From contig VAZQ01000166.1 of assembly GCA_005883115.1 (NCBI GenBank), forward strand, positions 1 to 10,038: DNA of 10,038 nt. The letters are read 5' to 3'. The notes beneath the pieces were generated by a model. The model was not told the origin of the DNA and searched no databases. It saw only the letters and a program-made list of their open reading frames with translations. The DNA comes from Alphaproteobacteria bacterium (lineage in GTDB: Bacteria; Pseudomonadota; Alphaproteobacteria; Rhizobiales; Xanthobacteraceae). Shown here one piece after another: positions 1 through 5,776 of this stretch (its first letter is position 1; the number at the start of each line of letters is the position of its first letter). The position numbers and the translations under genes were made by a program.

Positions 1-269
1 AGCCGGCGGCTCTCGAACAAGGTGAAGGGCAGAAGCTTGGCGGCAAGCGCGGCGAGCAGATCGAAACCGCCGCCATAGTAGTAGAGGTTCACCCACGACA
101 ACGCACGTTGGTCGCGCAGACCCGAGGCGTAGAATTTGAGCAGGAGATCCCCATACTCTGCATGAACGTAGTCGTCCCAGCTCAGCCCGTAATCACGGAA
201 TGTCAGCAACGCAACGATCGCGACCACGGCTAGCACGGCAATCGCAAGCCGATCGAAGAGGTGGCTCAT
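1..269 (-). CDS. N-terminus of a GT-C-type membrane glycosyltransferase (partial)
   Basis: The gene runs off the left edge; 89 codons are visible. Residues about 4-24 form one hydrophobic segment (LFDRLAIAVLAVVAIVALL). A polar loop follows, containing GLSWDDYVH (Asp32, Asp33), then Trp/Tyr-rich sequence with a YYYGGGFD stretch and the start of a second hydrophobic helix. One TM helix followed by a periplasmic loop with paired acidic residues is typical of GT-C glycosyltransferases (GT39/PMT or ArnT-like), which transfer sugars from polyprenyl-phosphate donors at the membrane; the acidic pair would be catalytic. The ATG at 269 has a GAG 8 nt upstream. An in-frame ATG at 305 would add 12 residues but has no purine-rich site before it. 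The family call is an inference from a short fragment; another polytopic membrane protein is possible. Confidence 0.6.
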   Translation of the reverse strand, partial: MSHLFDRLAIAVLAVVAIVALLTFRDYGLSWDDYVHAEYGDLLLKFYASGLRDQRALSWVNLYYYGGGFDLLAALAAKLLPFTLFESRR

Positions 270-432
270 CGTCACATCTCGTGACGAATGCGCGGAAATA
301 GGCATCGCGAGGGCCACGGGTCGGCTCGGACTTGCGCCGGTCACTTATTTATCTGCGCGTGCGGATGGCGTGAAGCGCAAAAACGTGCTGCCGTGAACCT
401 GCGCCTGCGAATACGCTCTTAGTTTCTCCCAT

Positions 433-452
433 CGAACAGCCGCAGCTGTTTG
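433..452 (-). terminator. Hairpin downstream of sodB (possible weak terminator)
   Basis: The arms CGAACAGC (433-440) and GCTGTTTG (445-452) can pair with one G-T wobble around a 4-nt loop. It lies about 80 nt past the sodB stop and before the glycosyltransferase gene on the same strand. No T-run follows it, so it could be a processing or stability hairpin instead of a terminator. The rest of 270-528 shows nothing else I can support; the promoter of the left-edge gene should be in it. Confidence 0.25.
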
Positions 453-528
453 GCGCGATACAGGACGGCCGCTCAGGCCGCCTCGATCGATCGGAGCGGC
501 GCCCGTAGCCCAGAATGAAAGCGAGTAG

Positions 529-1131
529 TCACTTCATCGCCGCATCGTACATTTTGGCGACGTATTCCCAGTTGACCAGATGATCGAGGAAGGCCTTCAG
601 GTAGTCCGGCCGTCGATTACGGTAATCGATATAATAGGAGTGCTCCCACACGTCGCAGCCAAGGATCGGCTTACCGCCGTGTACGAGCGGGTTCTCGCCG
701 TTCGGTGTCTTCGTGACGACGATTTTGCCGTCCTTGACTGCCAGCCAAGCCCAACCTGACCCAAACTGGGTGACGCCGGCTTGAATAAAATCCTCCTTCA
801 TTTTCGCGACCGAGCCGAGATCGGCAGCGATCTTTTTTTCTAGATTTCCGGGAAGTTTGTCGCCGCCACCGTTGGGTTTCATCCACTGCCAAAAATGTAG
901 GTGGTTGTAATGCTGACCGGCATTGTTGAAGAGGCCCGCGTTCTTTCCGAACGCTCCCTTCACGACATCTTCGAGCGATTTTCCTTCCCACTCGCTGCCT
1001 TTGATGAGGTTGTTGGCGGTATTGACGTAAGCGAGGTGGTGCTTGTCATGATGATATTCCAGCGTTTCACGTGACATGTAGGGGGCTAGCGCGTCGTATT
1101 TGTACGGAAGATCGGGCAGCGTGAAAGACAT
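529..1131 (-). CDS. sodB: Superoxide dismutase, iron type (SodB)
   Basis: This 200-aa cytoplasmic enzyme converts superoxide to oxygen and hydrogen peroxide. The N-terminus MSFTLPDLPYKYDALAPYMS closely resembles E. coli SodB. The metal ligands are visible as His27 (EYHHDKHH), His77 (QHYNHLHFW), and Asp160 and His164 (CDVWEHSYYIDYRN). Gln73 in NNAGQ is the outer-sphere glutamine position characteristic of Fe-type enzymes; Mn-type enzymes usually carry the glutamine elsewhere. FGSGWAWL (123-130) is the usual core motif. The length is normal and there is no signal peptide. An in-frame TTG at 1146 would add five residues, but the ATG at 1131 is chosen because GAGGAG sits 7 nt before it and homologues start MSFTLP. 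Metal preference should be taken as probable iron, since cambialistic enzymes exist. Confidence 0.97.
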   Translation of the reverse strand: MSFTLPDLPYKYDALAPYMSRETLEYHHDKHHLAYVNTANNLIKGSEWEGKSLEDVVKGAFGKNAGLFNNAGQHYNHLHFWQWMKPNGGGDKLPGNLEKKIAADLGSVAKMKEDFIQAGVTQFGSGWAWLAVKDGKIVVTKTPNGENPLVHGGKPILGCDVWEHSYYIDYRNRRPDYLKAFLDHLVNWEYVAKMYDAAMK

Positions 1132-1138
1132 CGGCTTA

Positions 1139-1144
1139 CTCCTC
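1139..1144 (-). promoter_or_regulatory. sodB ribosome binding site
   Basis: On the minus strand GAGGAG precedes TAAGCCG and then the ATG at 1131. The 7-nt spacing is ideal and settles the start against the in-frame TTG at 1146, which overlaps the motif itself. Confidence 0.85.
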
Positions 1145-1152
1145 AAATGATC

Positions 1153-1191
1153 AAACGGTGGAGGCGGGGGCTGTTCCGTGGTAAACGGTGG
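1153..1191. repeat. Direct repeat in the sodB leader
   Basis: AAACGGTGG occurs at 1153-1161 and again, identically, at 1183-1191, a 30-bp period (about three helical turns). On the sodB strand this is CCACCGTTT twice, the nearer copy ending 8 nt before GAGGAG. It could be a regulator site or an mRNA leader element; chance duplication is not excluded. Confidence 0.4.
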
Positions 1192-1515
1192 CTGCCAGCC
1201 CTCGGTTCCGGGACTAAGTCATTAGGCCGGAGCGGGCGACAGGGCAACGGATCGAATTTCGACCAGACGAGGCGGGTTGGCGCTCTACGCGAGAGAGACG
1301 TCGGCGAGAGCTGTTTTCGTCCGAGAATTGACGCGCTTCCTTGAGCGCTGCGCCGCGCCCGATTGTGCGCTTTCACTGCCGCTGCTGTTAATCAAGATCG
1401 GGTTTGGCGGCTGTGGCGCCAGATTAATTCTTGCGGTTTGGAGCGGAACGGGATCAAATTCTTTGCTAACCATAGCACCATGGCTGCTGCCAGGAGGCGC
1501 GGGGCGGACGCGAAC

Positions 1516-2490
1516 ATGTCTGTGATCTTGTCGTTATTGGGCATCGCAGTCGCCGCGGCAGGCGTTGCGGCGATCGGATTCGGTATTCCTATCAATGAGT
1601 TCACTCTTGGAACTACGCTCATAGTTGCCGGAGTCAGCGCGCTCAGCGGAGGCTTAGTCCTGCTCGGTCTTGCCGCTGTCGTGGCCGAGTTGAGCCGCCT
1701 CAGTGAGACCATACGCACCAGGCTTGTCATCCGGCCCACGGCCCGTTCCGGCGAGCCGCCCGAATTCGCGCAGCCATCGGCGGCGCCCGCTAACCTCGGC
1801 GTCCCAGCACCCATGGCCCGTGCCCGCCCAGTTCAAGAGCACTCCGCGCAGGCAAAGCCGGAAGCGTCACAGGTCCCTCCGCGCGACCCCCACGTGGCGA
1901 CCGGCCCTTCACCAGCCGAGGTCTCGGCGACGGACCGATTGCAGTCGCGCGCATCACGAGCGGAGCAAGCCGAGCCTTCGATCGTTGCTGACGAGGAGGT
2001 AGTTACGCTTTCTCCCAATGCCGCCCCACATGTTCAGACGCATCAGGCGCGCACACTCGAAGCTGCGCCGCCCGAGCCGGAAGTTTCGGCCGAGGATGGT
2101 GCGGGCGGCGCGGCGGTCGAAGCTTTGAAGGCCTCGCGCCTTGATTTCTTATTCCGCTCGAAGCCGGCGCGTGCGGCGTCCCGGCGCGAGAACTTCGACG
2201 CCGTATGGTCTCCGGAAACCCGCTCCGGCAAAGGCTTCGAAAATGAATCTTACTCGGCTGCCGAGGCGAGTCCGGCCCCAGCAGAGCATGTCATAGCTAC
2301 CGAAGATCGTGGGCCAAAGACCACGCCCCTCGAACAGCCGCACGCCAATGCAATTCTGAAATCCGGTGTTGTCGACGGTATGGCCTACACGCTTTACAGA
2401 AATGGATCGATTGAAGCCAAGTTACCGCACGGAACGGTCAAGTTCGGCTCGATTGCAGAGCTGCGCGCGCATATCGAAAGCAACTCGTAA
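1516..2490 (+). CDS. Uncharacterised two-TM protein with disordered Pro/Ala-rich tail
   Basis: A 324-aa protein of unknown function. Residues about 2-24 (SVILSLLGIAVAAAGVAAIG) and 31-55 (LGTTLIVAGVSALSGGLVLLG) are two hydrophobic helices forming a hairpin with a short loop (IPINEF). From about 60 to 275 the chain is rich in Pro, Ala, Glu and Ser and is probably disordered. An embedded patch, ASRLDFLFRSKPARAASRRE, is followed by FDAVWSPE. The last 47 residues (278-324) form a compact unit, LKSGVVDGMAYTLYRNGSIE then LPHGTVKFGSIAELRAHIE, which looks like a small beta-rich domain plus a helix. I recall similar hypothetical proteins in Bradyrhizobium-like genomes but no named function. The start is the ATG at 1516, just before the first helix; AGGAGG (1492-1497) is rather far upstream. 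An in-frame ATG at 1480 would add 12 basic residues and remains possible. Confidence 0.85.
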   Translation: MSVILSLLGIAVAAAGVAAIGFGIPINEFTLGTTLIVAGVSALSGGLVLLGLAAVVAELSRLSETIRTRLVIRPTARSGEPPEFAQPSAAPANLGVPAPMARARPVQEHSAQAKPEASQVPPRDPHVATGPSPAEVSATDRLQSRASRAEQAEPSIVADEEVVTLSPNAAPHVQTHQARTLEAAPPEPEVSAEDGAGGAAVEALKASRLDFLFRSKPARAASRRENFDAVWSPETRSGKGFENESYSAAEASPAPAEHVIATEDRGPKTTPLEQPHANAILKSGVVDGMAYTLYRNGSIEAKLPHGTVKFGSIAELRAHIESNS

Positions 2491-2565
2491 GCAAACGCCC
2501 GCAGGGTCGTCGGTTACAATAGATCGCAATACTCTCGCGATACGCGCTAAATGGTAGAGGCTAGC

Positions 2566-2589
2566 TGTTGCCTCACCTAAAGTGCAACA
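2566..2589. promoter_or_regulatory. Inverted repeat upstream of mucR (candidate operator)
   Basis: TGTTGC (2566-2571) and GCAACA (2584-2589) are perfect 6-bp arms around a 12-bp AT-leaning spacer, about 70 bp before the mucR ATG. Position and symmetry suit an operator near the mucR promoter. MucR proteins are known to autoregulate, but I cannot match this to a defined MucR site. A second weak repeat, ATCGC/GCGAT, lies at 2523-2541. No clear -35/-10 pair is visible. Confidence 0.3.
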
Positions 2590-2660
2590 ATAGAACCACT
2601 CCGAACTGATAGAAGCACCGCTTTTGCTACGTCTCGAATCTCGAAACGCGGCAATCATCG

Positions 2661-3077
2661 ATGAGCAACGACACACCAAGCGGCATATTCATCGAGCTGA
2701 CAGCCTCGATCGTATCAGCTTACGTCAGCAACAATTCGGTTCCGGCTTCCGCGCTACCTGCGCTGATCAGTGAAGTGCATGCCGCCTTGACCCGGATCTT
2801 GAGGGGTCAGGGCGAGACGCCTGGTGAGACACCGAAACCTGCGGTTTCGGTCAAGAAGTCGATCACCCCGGAGCATCTCGTCTGCCTTGAGGACGGAAAA
2901 AAATTCAAATCTCTCAAGCGTCATCTGCGCACGCGATATAACATGACACCAGAGCAGTATCGAGAGAAGTGGGGATTAGCGCCGGATTACCCCATGGTAG
3001 CACCGAACTATGCGGCGGCTCGCTCGCGCCTCGCCAAACAAATGGGCCTCGGCCAGCAGCGGCGGCGGCGCAAATAG
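2661..3077 (+). CDS. MucR/Ros-family transcriptional regulator
   Basis: A 138-aa DNA-binding regulator of the MucR/Ros family, which in alphaproteobacteria controls exopolysaccharide, motility, virulence or symbiosis and cell-cycle genes, often through AT-rich sites. The N-terminal part (8-50) is the helical oligomerisation region; 51-66 is a linker; 70-128 is the Ros-type zinc-finger domain, with VCLEDGKKFKSLKRHLRTRY and then NMTPEQYREKWGL and YPMVAPNYAAARSRLAKQMGLG; the tail is basic (RRRRK). The finger keeps Cys75, Asp78 and His88, but where the second zinc-binding His is expected there is Arg92-Tyr93. Some family members are known to fold without zinc, so function is probably retained. 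The ATG at 2661 gives the usual family N-terminus; the ribosome site is weak. It converges on sufE. Confidence 0.93.
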   Translation: MSNDTPSGIFIELTASIVSAYVSNNSVPASALPALISEVHAALTRILRGQGETPGETPKPAVSVKKSITPEHLVCLEDGKKFKSLKRHLRTRYNMTPEQYREKWGLAPDYPMVAPNYAAARSRLAKQMGLGQQRRRRK

Positions 3078-3085
3078 CCGAGCAG

Positions 3086-3116
3086 GCAGGATCGCAACGC
3101 GGCGGCACGATCCTGC
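3086..3116. terminator. Hairpin between convergent mucR and sufE
   Basis: GCAGGATCG (3086-3094) and CGATCCTGC (3108-3116) pair perfectly over 9 bp around a 13-nt loop, starting 8 nt after the mucR stop. The position between convergent genes suggests a shared, bidirectional transcription end. No T-run follows on either strand, so it is not a classical intrinsic terminator. Confidence 0.45.
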
Positions 3117-3191
3117 GCGCTGGCGGACGAACTCACCAAGTCGGCGTTATGCGGCAGCCGTTTGGGTGCATACCGAACTTATCGCCGCGGT

Positions 3192-3659
3192 TCACGCCTG
3201 TGTGGCCAGCGCCGCGCGCGCGTCCGCGCGAATGCGCTCCATCATCGAGCGGAACCCGTTTGATCGCTGGGGGGTTAAGTGCTCCCGCAGGCCCAAGCGC
3301 TCGAATAATGCGATCGCATCGGTGGAGAGGATGTCGGCGGCCCGCTTCCCGGAAAAGATTGCGAACAAGATCGCGATCAGCCCGCGCACAATGTGAGCAT
3401 CGCTGTCGCCGGAGAACGTGAGTACGGGTCCGCCTCGCCCGTTGGAATGCACGGTGGTTGCGAGCCAAACCTGACTCGCGCAGCCCTGAACCCTATTCGC
3501 CTCGGTACGTTCGCGCTCTGGAAGAGCGCCTAGGCTGCGGCCGAGTTCGATCACGTAGCGGTAGCGGTCATCCCACTCGTCGAGCAGCGAAAAATTGTCG
3601 ACGATTTCATCGATGGCCGCGAGCGTCTCCGATGGGTTCGCAATCATTGTTTCAGGCAT
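3192..3659 (-). CDS. sufE: SufE cysteine desulfuration (sulfur-acceptor) protein
   Basis: SufE accepts persulfide sulfur from the cysteine desulfurase SufS and stimulates it during cytoplasmic Fe-S cluster assembly. The 155-aa protein has the family signature IDEIVDNFSLLDEWDDRYRY at 16-35, then GRSLGALPE, and the active-site loop NRVQGCASQVWL, in which Cys60 is the sulfur-accepting residue. FSGDSDAHIVRGLIAIL and FSGKRAADIL follow, and the C-terminus LGLREHLTPQRSNGFRSM is also typical. The length is normal. Two starts are possible, ATG at 3659 and ATG at 3647 (Met5); neither has a strong ribosome site, so the longer is given. It lies 114 bp downstream of the DUF5330 gene on the same strand and may be co-transcribed; sufS and the other suf genes are not in this window. 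Confidence 0.95.
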   Translation of the reverse strand: MPETMIANPSETLAAIDEIVDNFSLLDEWDDRYRYVIELGRSLGALPERERTEANRVQGCASQVWLATTVHSNGRGGPVLTFSGDSDAHIVRGLIAILFAIFSGKRAADILSTDAIALFERLGLREHLTPQRSNGFRSMMERIRADARAALATQA

Positions 3660-3755
3660 ATCCCATATATAGGATCGATCGTGGAGAGGCGAATGCCGCG
3701 CTCAGAGGGATCACTAATGGGCGGGAACTACGGCCAGCTCTGCCCGATGGCCGGC

Positions 3756-3772
3756 CGCATTTCGAAAATGCG
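3756..3772 (-). repeat. Hairpin just after the DUF5330 stop codon
   Basis: CGCATTT (3756-3762) and AAATGCG (3766-3772) pair perfectly around a 3-nt loop (CGA). On the minus strand the hairpin begins one nucleotide after the TGA of the DUF5330 gene. GGCCGGCC follows instead of a T-run, so it may stabilise or partly attenuate the message before sufE instead of ending it. The rest of 3660-3773 shows nothing else clear. Confidence 0.4.
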
Positions 3773-3773
3773 T

Positions 3774-4196
3774 TCAGGTCGGACCATCGCCGCGCACCTG
3801 ATTGGGCGACTGGGGGGAACGCCAGGGCGACCCCAGATCAGGAGGCGAGAGCGTGTGCTGTGGGGGCCGGGGGACAGGCAGCGGGACGGCGTCAGTGGAT
3901 ACGTCATTCAGCGGCGTCCCAGCTTCGTGGGAAGCAAGGTGCTCGTTGAGGTATTCATAAACCATCTTGGCTCCTGCCTGTGCGCGCTGCCCGATCGCAA
4001 CCGCTGCTCGGGACCCGAGAGTGCAAGCTTCGGGCTGCCGTTCGCAGAATGACCGCACATCGGTGACGGTGGCCGTTGCCGCCGAAATGGCGTCCATCGC
4101 GCTCACATTGAGATTCGGCGGTGCTTTGGATCCGCCGCTGGGCAGTAGCGCCAATATAACAGTGAGCCAAAACGCCACCCGTAAAAGGAATCGCAT
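3774..4196 (-). CDS. DUF5330-type small secreted or membrane-anchored protein
   Basis: A 140-aa protein of unknown function. Residues 5-19 (LRVAFWLTVILALLP) form a signal peptide or single TM anchor, so the rest is probably periplasmic. The conserved part, about 31-90, reads VSAMDAISAATATVTDVRSF, CERQPEACTLGS and MVYEYLNEHL, with Cys51 and Cys58 spaced like a disulfide pair in an exported protein. I recognise this as the DUF5330 pattern of rhizobia and relatives. The last 50 residues are Pro-rich and probably disordered. The ATG at 4196 gives the proper signal sequence; upstream is a weak AGGG. It is upstream of and co-directional with sufE, an arrangement I recall from Bradyrhizobium relatives. 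No function is assigned. Confidence 0.8.
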   Translation of the reverse strand: MRFLLRVAFWLTVILALLPSGGSKAPPNLNVSAMDAISAATATVTDVRSFCERQPEACTLGSRAAVAIGQRAQAGAKMVYEYLNEHLASHEAGTPLNDVSTDAVPLPVPRPPQHTLSPPDLGSPWRSPQSPNQVRGDGPT

Positions 4197-4350
4197 GCTC
4201 TGCCCTGTTGTTCGGCGCCAGTGCCGACGCTAGCAGTAAGCTTTGAAACGCTGGTTTGCGGTGCCTGACGCTTTTTGTCCATGTTCGACGCAAATCAAGC
4301 CTGGTTTTTCACAAATTTTGAAAGCTGATTTCGCTAAAATTGATTCTAAC

Positions 4351-4370
4351 GCGGCGGTGACAAACGCCGC
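4351..4370. repeat. GC-rich inverted repeat
   Basis: GCGGCG (4351-4356) and CGCCGC (4365-4370) pair around the 8-nt loop GTGACAAA. It has no T-run on either side. It sits at the edge of the AT-rich zone upstream of the DUF5330 gene. Confidence 0.35.
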
Positions 4371-4399
4371 CCAAGCGAGCGCATGAGATGGCCGTCTGC

Positions 4400-4426
4400 C
4401 CGAGCGCTATCGCGCCGCGTGCTCGG
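4400..4426. repeat. Second GC-rich inverted repeat
   Basis: CCGAGCGC (4400-4407) can pair with GCGTGCTCGG (4417-4426) through 6 Watson-Crick pairs (CCGAGC/GCTCGG), a G-T wobble and one further C-G pair, leaving an 11-nt loop. No T-run follows. Confidence 0.3.
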
Positions 4427-4559
4427 CAACGGACCATTCACCATTCCCGGGAGCTACGCTGTGAACGCCGTCGACAGTAGATGAAAAGAAGTCCTGCTTT
4501 CTACCTCGTACCTGCTTTAGCGTTCGCTTAAGCGGCCTCTGACACGATCTTTCTGAATG

Positions 4560-4591
4560 AAAAAGGAGCGCGCCGAACGGTTCGGACGCGC
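4560..4591 (-). terminator. Orphan intrinsic terminator, minus strand
   Basis: GCGCGCCGAA (4568-4577) and TTCGG-A-CGCGC (4581-4591) form a 10-bp stem with one bulged A and a CGG loop. Read on the minus strand the stem is followed by TCC and then TTTTT (complement of 4560-4564), the form of a Rho-independent terminator. No minus-strand gene lies upstream: the next minus-strand coding sequence to the right ends at 6362. It therefore either ends an unannotated short transcript or is fortuitous. Confidence 0.5.
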
Positions 4592-4627
4592 ACGGGGAGG
4601 GTGGATCCGATGCGACGTCGTTCCGCA

Positions 4628-4675
4628 GGCATGATACGTCCAACGGCGCCGCGATCATGCCGGCCGGCCGGCCGG
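4628..4675. repeat. Inverted repeat adjoining a (CCGG)4 palindrome
   Basis: GGCATGAT (4628-4635) and ATCATGCC (4654-4661) are perfect 8-bp arms 18 bp apart. The right arm merges into CCGG repeated four times (4660-4675), a 16-bp perfect palindrome. The block ends 46 bp before the PG-binding gene and may be an operator or a structured leader. Confidence 0.45.
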
Positions 4676-4721
4676 TTTAGCGACCTGGCAATCACGATTG
4701 GGGCAGCGCCGCTGAGGCAAA

Positions 4722-5267
4722 ATGGGTAATGCCGTGACGTATGTGGGTCGAGGGAAGAGCCCGCCCGGTGGCAATCAGACAGGGTGTTTACTGGCCCTGG
4801 GCTGGAAGCCGCGAGATGCCTTGGGCGTCGCACTTGGAACCCTGCTCACGATCACCGTCCTCGTCAACGCACTGTTCATGCAGTCCGGCTCGCACCCGGC
4901 GCCGATCTTCAAAGGCACCTCACTGCAGACGAAGCCGCTGATCGTGACGCATACCACGACGGCTGCGGTCCCGCGTCCGCGGCCGAGCGAACTGGCCGCA
5001 GTTCCAGTACCGACGAAGCCCACCGCACCGTCTGTTCTACGCAATGGCGTACCGGAACGGTCGGCATCTTCGAACCGCATCATCGCCCTGCAGCGAGCGC
5101 TTGCGGACTACGGTTATGGGCAGATCAGGCCGACCGGAATCATCGACGGCGATACCCGGGCAGCGATCGAACAATTCGAGCGCGAGCGCAAGCTGCCGAT
5201 CACGGGCCAGGCTTCCGACCGCATCGTGCGCGAGCTCGCGGCGATGACCGGCCGACCGCTGGAATAG
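4722..5267 (+). CDS. Membrane-anchored peptidoglycan-binding domain protein
   Basis: A 181-aa protein with a short N-terminal cytoplasmic segment (1-32), one TM helix at about 33-54 (ALGVALGTLLTITVLVNALF), a Pro/Ala/Thr-rich periplasmic linker (60-117), and a C-terminal PG_binding_1 domain (about 119-172). In that domain RIIALQRALADYGY, PTGIIDGDTRAAIEQFERER and LPITGQASDRIVREL match the three-helix repeat that binds cell-wall peptidoglycan. No catalytic domain is present, so it probably tethers the inner membrane to the wall or positions something else. The ATG at 4722 has GAGG only 4 nt upstream, a short spacing, but no better start precedes the TM helix. The DUF1491 gene follows 123 bp later on the same strand. 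Domain call firm; role inferred. Confidence 0.9.
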   Translation: MGNAVTYVGRGKSPPGGNQTGCLLALGWKPRDALGVALGTLLTITVLVNALFMQSGSHPAPIFKGTSLQTKPLIVTHTTTAAVPRPRPSELAAVPVPTKPTAPSVLRNGVPERSASSNRIIALQRALADYGYGQIRPTGIIDGDTRAAIEQFERERKLPITGQASDRIVRELAAMTGRPLE

Positions 5268-5390
5268 GATCCAGTCGCGTGAGATTGAGCGCGTTCGTAT
5301 CATAAGGAAAGGGCGCGGCTCTCGTCCCGGGGCGCGCAGGTGGTGAATACTTCGCTTGCGCTCGGCAAGCACAATGAACGAGAAGCTGGC

Positions 5391-5738
5391 ATGCGCCTGA
5401 AGTCTGCCATCTGGGTCGCCGCGTACATTCGCCGCTGCCATACCGAGGGAGCATTCGCGGCTGTGCGGCGGCGCGGTGCTGAGGAAGCTGGGGCCATCTT
5501 CGTGAAGCTGAACCGACTCGACGGCACGGCGGAGCTGTTCGGGCCCGCGCCGCAGAGCGTCTTCGACAACGCGCATCCAGCGGACCGGCTGTTCAGCCGG
5601 TGCCACGGAGAGCAGCCCGCTCCGGAGACAAAGGTCGAGGAACGCCTCGCGCGGGAACTCCGCTTCGACCCCGACGCCTGGATCCTCGAAGTCGAGGACC
5701 GCGCCGGACGTCATTTCCTCGATCGGATTGTCGCCTGA
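5391..5738 (+). CDS. DUF1491 family protein
   Basis: A 115-aa soluble protein of unknown function. The N-terminus MRLKSAIWVAAYIRRCHTEG, followed by AFAAVRRRGAEEAGAIFVK and LDGTAELFGPAPQ, is the DUF1491 pattern common in alphaproteobacteria; it ends FDPDAWILEVEDRAGRHFLD. There is no signal peptide or TM helix. An in-frame GTG at 5340 would add 17 residues. The ATG at 5391 is preferred because family members begin MRLKS and GAGAAG stands a few nucleotides before it. It is probably in one transcript with the PG-binding gene upstream, though this linkage does not reveal its function. Confidence 0.88.
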   Translation: MRLKSAIWVAAYIRRCHTEGAFAAVRRRGAEEAGAIFVKLNRLDGTAELFGPAPQSVFDNAHPADRLFSRCHGEQPAPETKVEERLARELRFDPDAWILEVEDRAGRHFLDRIVA

Positions 5739-5776
5739 ACGGCGCACCAGGTGCCGGAGCACAGTAGAGCGGCCTC

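Larger units (their letters stand above)
1132..1515. other. Divergent intergenic region sodB / two-TM protein
   Basis: This 384-bp stretch separates two divergent genes and should hold both promoters. It contains the sodB ribosome site and direct repeat. On the plus side are AT-richer patches near 1386-1392 and 1421-1430 and a weak TTGCGG (1434-1439) that could be a -35, with no convincing -10. Open frames here look like noise: Arg-rich, without ribosome sites or family resemblance. I see no RNA gene. Confidence 0.5.
4197..4721. other. 525-bp intergenic region with hairpins, no clear gene
   Basis: It separates the divergent DUF5330 and PG-binding genes. The part nearest DUF5330 (4290-4350) is AT-rich and is the likely promoter zone for that gene. 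Then come hairpins at 4351-4370 and 4400-4426, a 10-bp palindrome CGCTTAAGCG at 4525-4534, a terminator-like element reading leftward (4560-4591), and a GC repeat block (4628-4675). Open frames of 83 and 101 codons on the minus strand lack ribosome sites and family resemblance. A 25-codon frame on the plus strand (4557-4634) starts MKKERAERFGR but also has no ribosome site. Confidence 0.5.

Noticed and set aside
1147..1344. 65-codon plus-strand ORF in the sodB upstream region
   Set aside because: Arg/Gly-rich, no ribosome site, and it overlaps the sodB leader. No support for coding.
4321..4352. Possible second CtrA box on the minus strand (TTAG-N7-TTTA)
   Set aside because: Two mismatches to the eight defined bases in an AT-rich stretch; this is expected by chance.
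4557..4634. 25-codon plus-strand ORF starting MKKERAERFGR
   Set aside because: It has no ribosome site and no recognisable family. Its first codons coincide with the T-run and stem of the minus-strand terminator, which explains the AAAAAGGAGCGCG sequence.
4407..4833. Minus-strand ORFs of 83 and 101 codons in the 4197-4721 gap
   Set aside because: Compositionally odd (Arg/Pro/Ser-rich), without ribosome sites or family resemblance. The longer one also runs antisense into the PG-binding gene.
5037..5762. Long (241-codon) minus-strand ORF opposite the DUF1491 and PG-binding genes
   Set aside because: A shadow of two plus-strand genes with clear families. Its translation is low-complexity and shows no domain.
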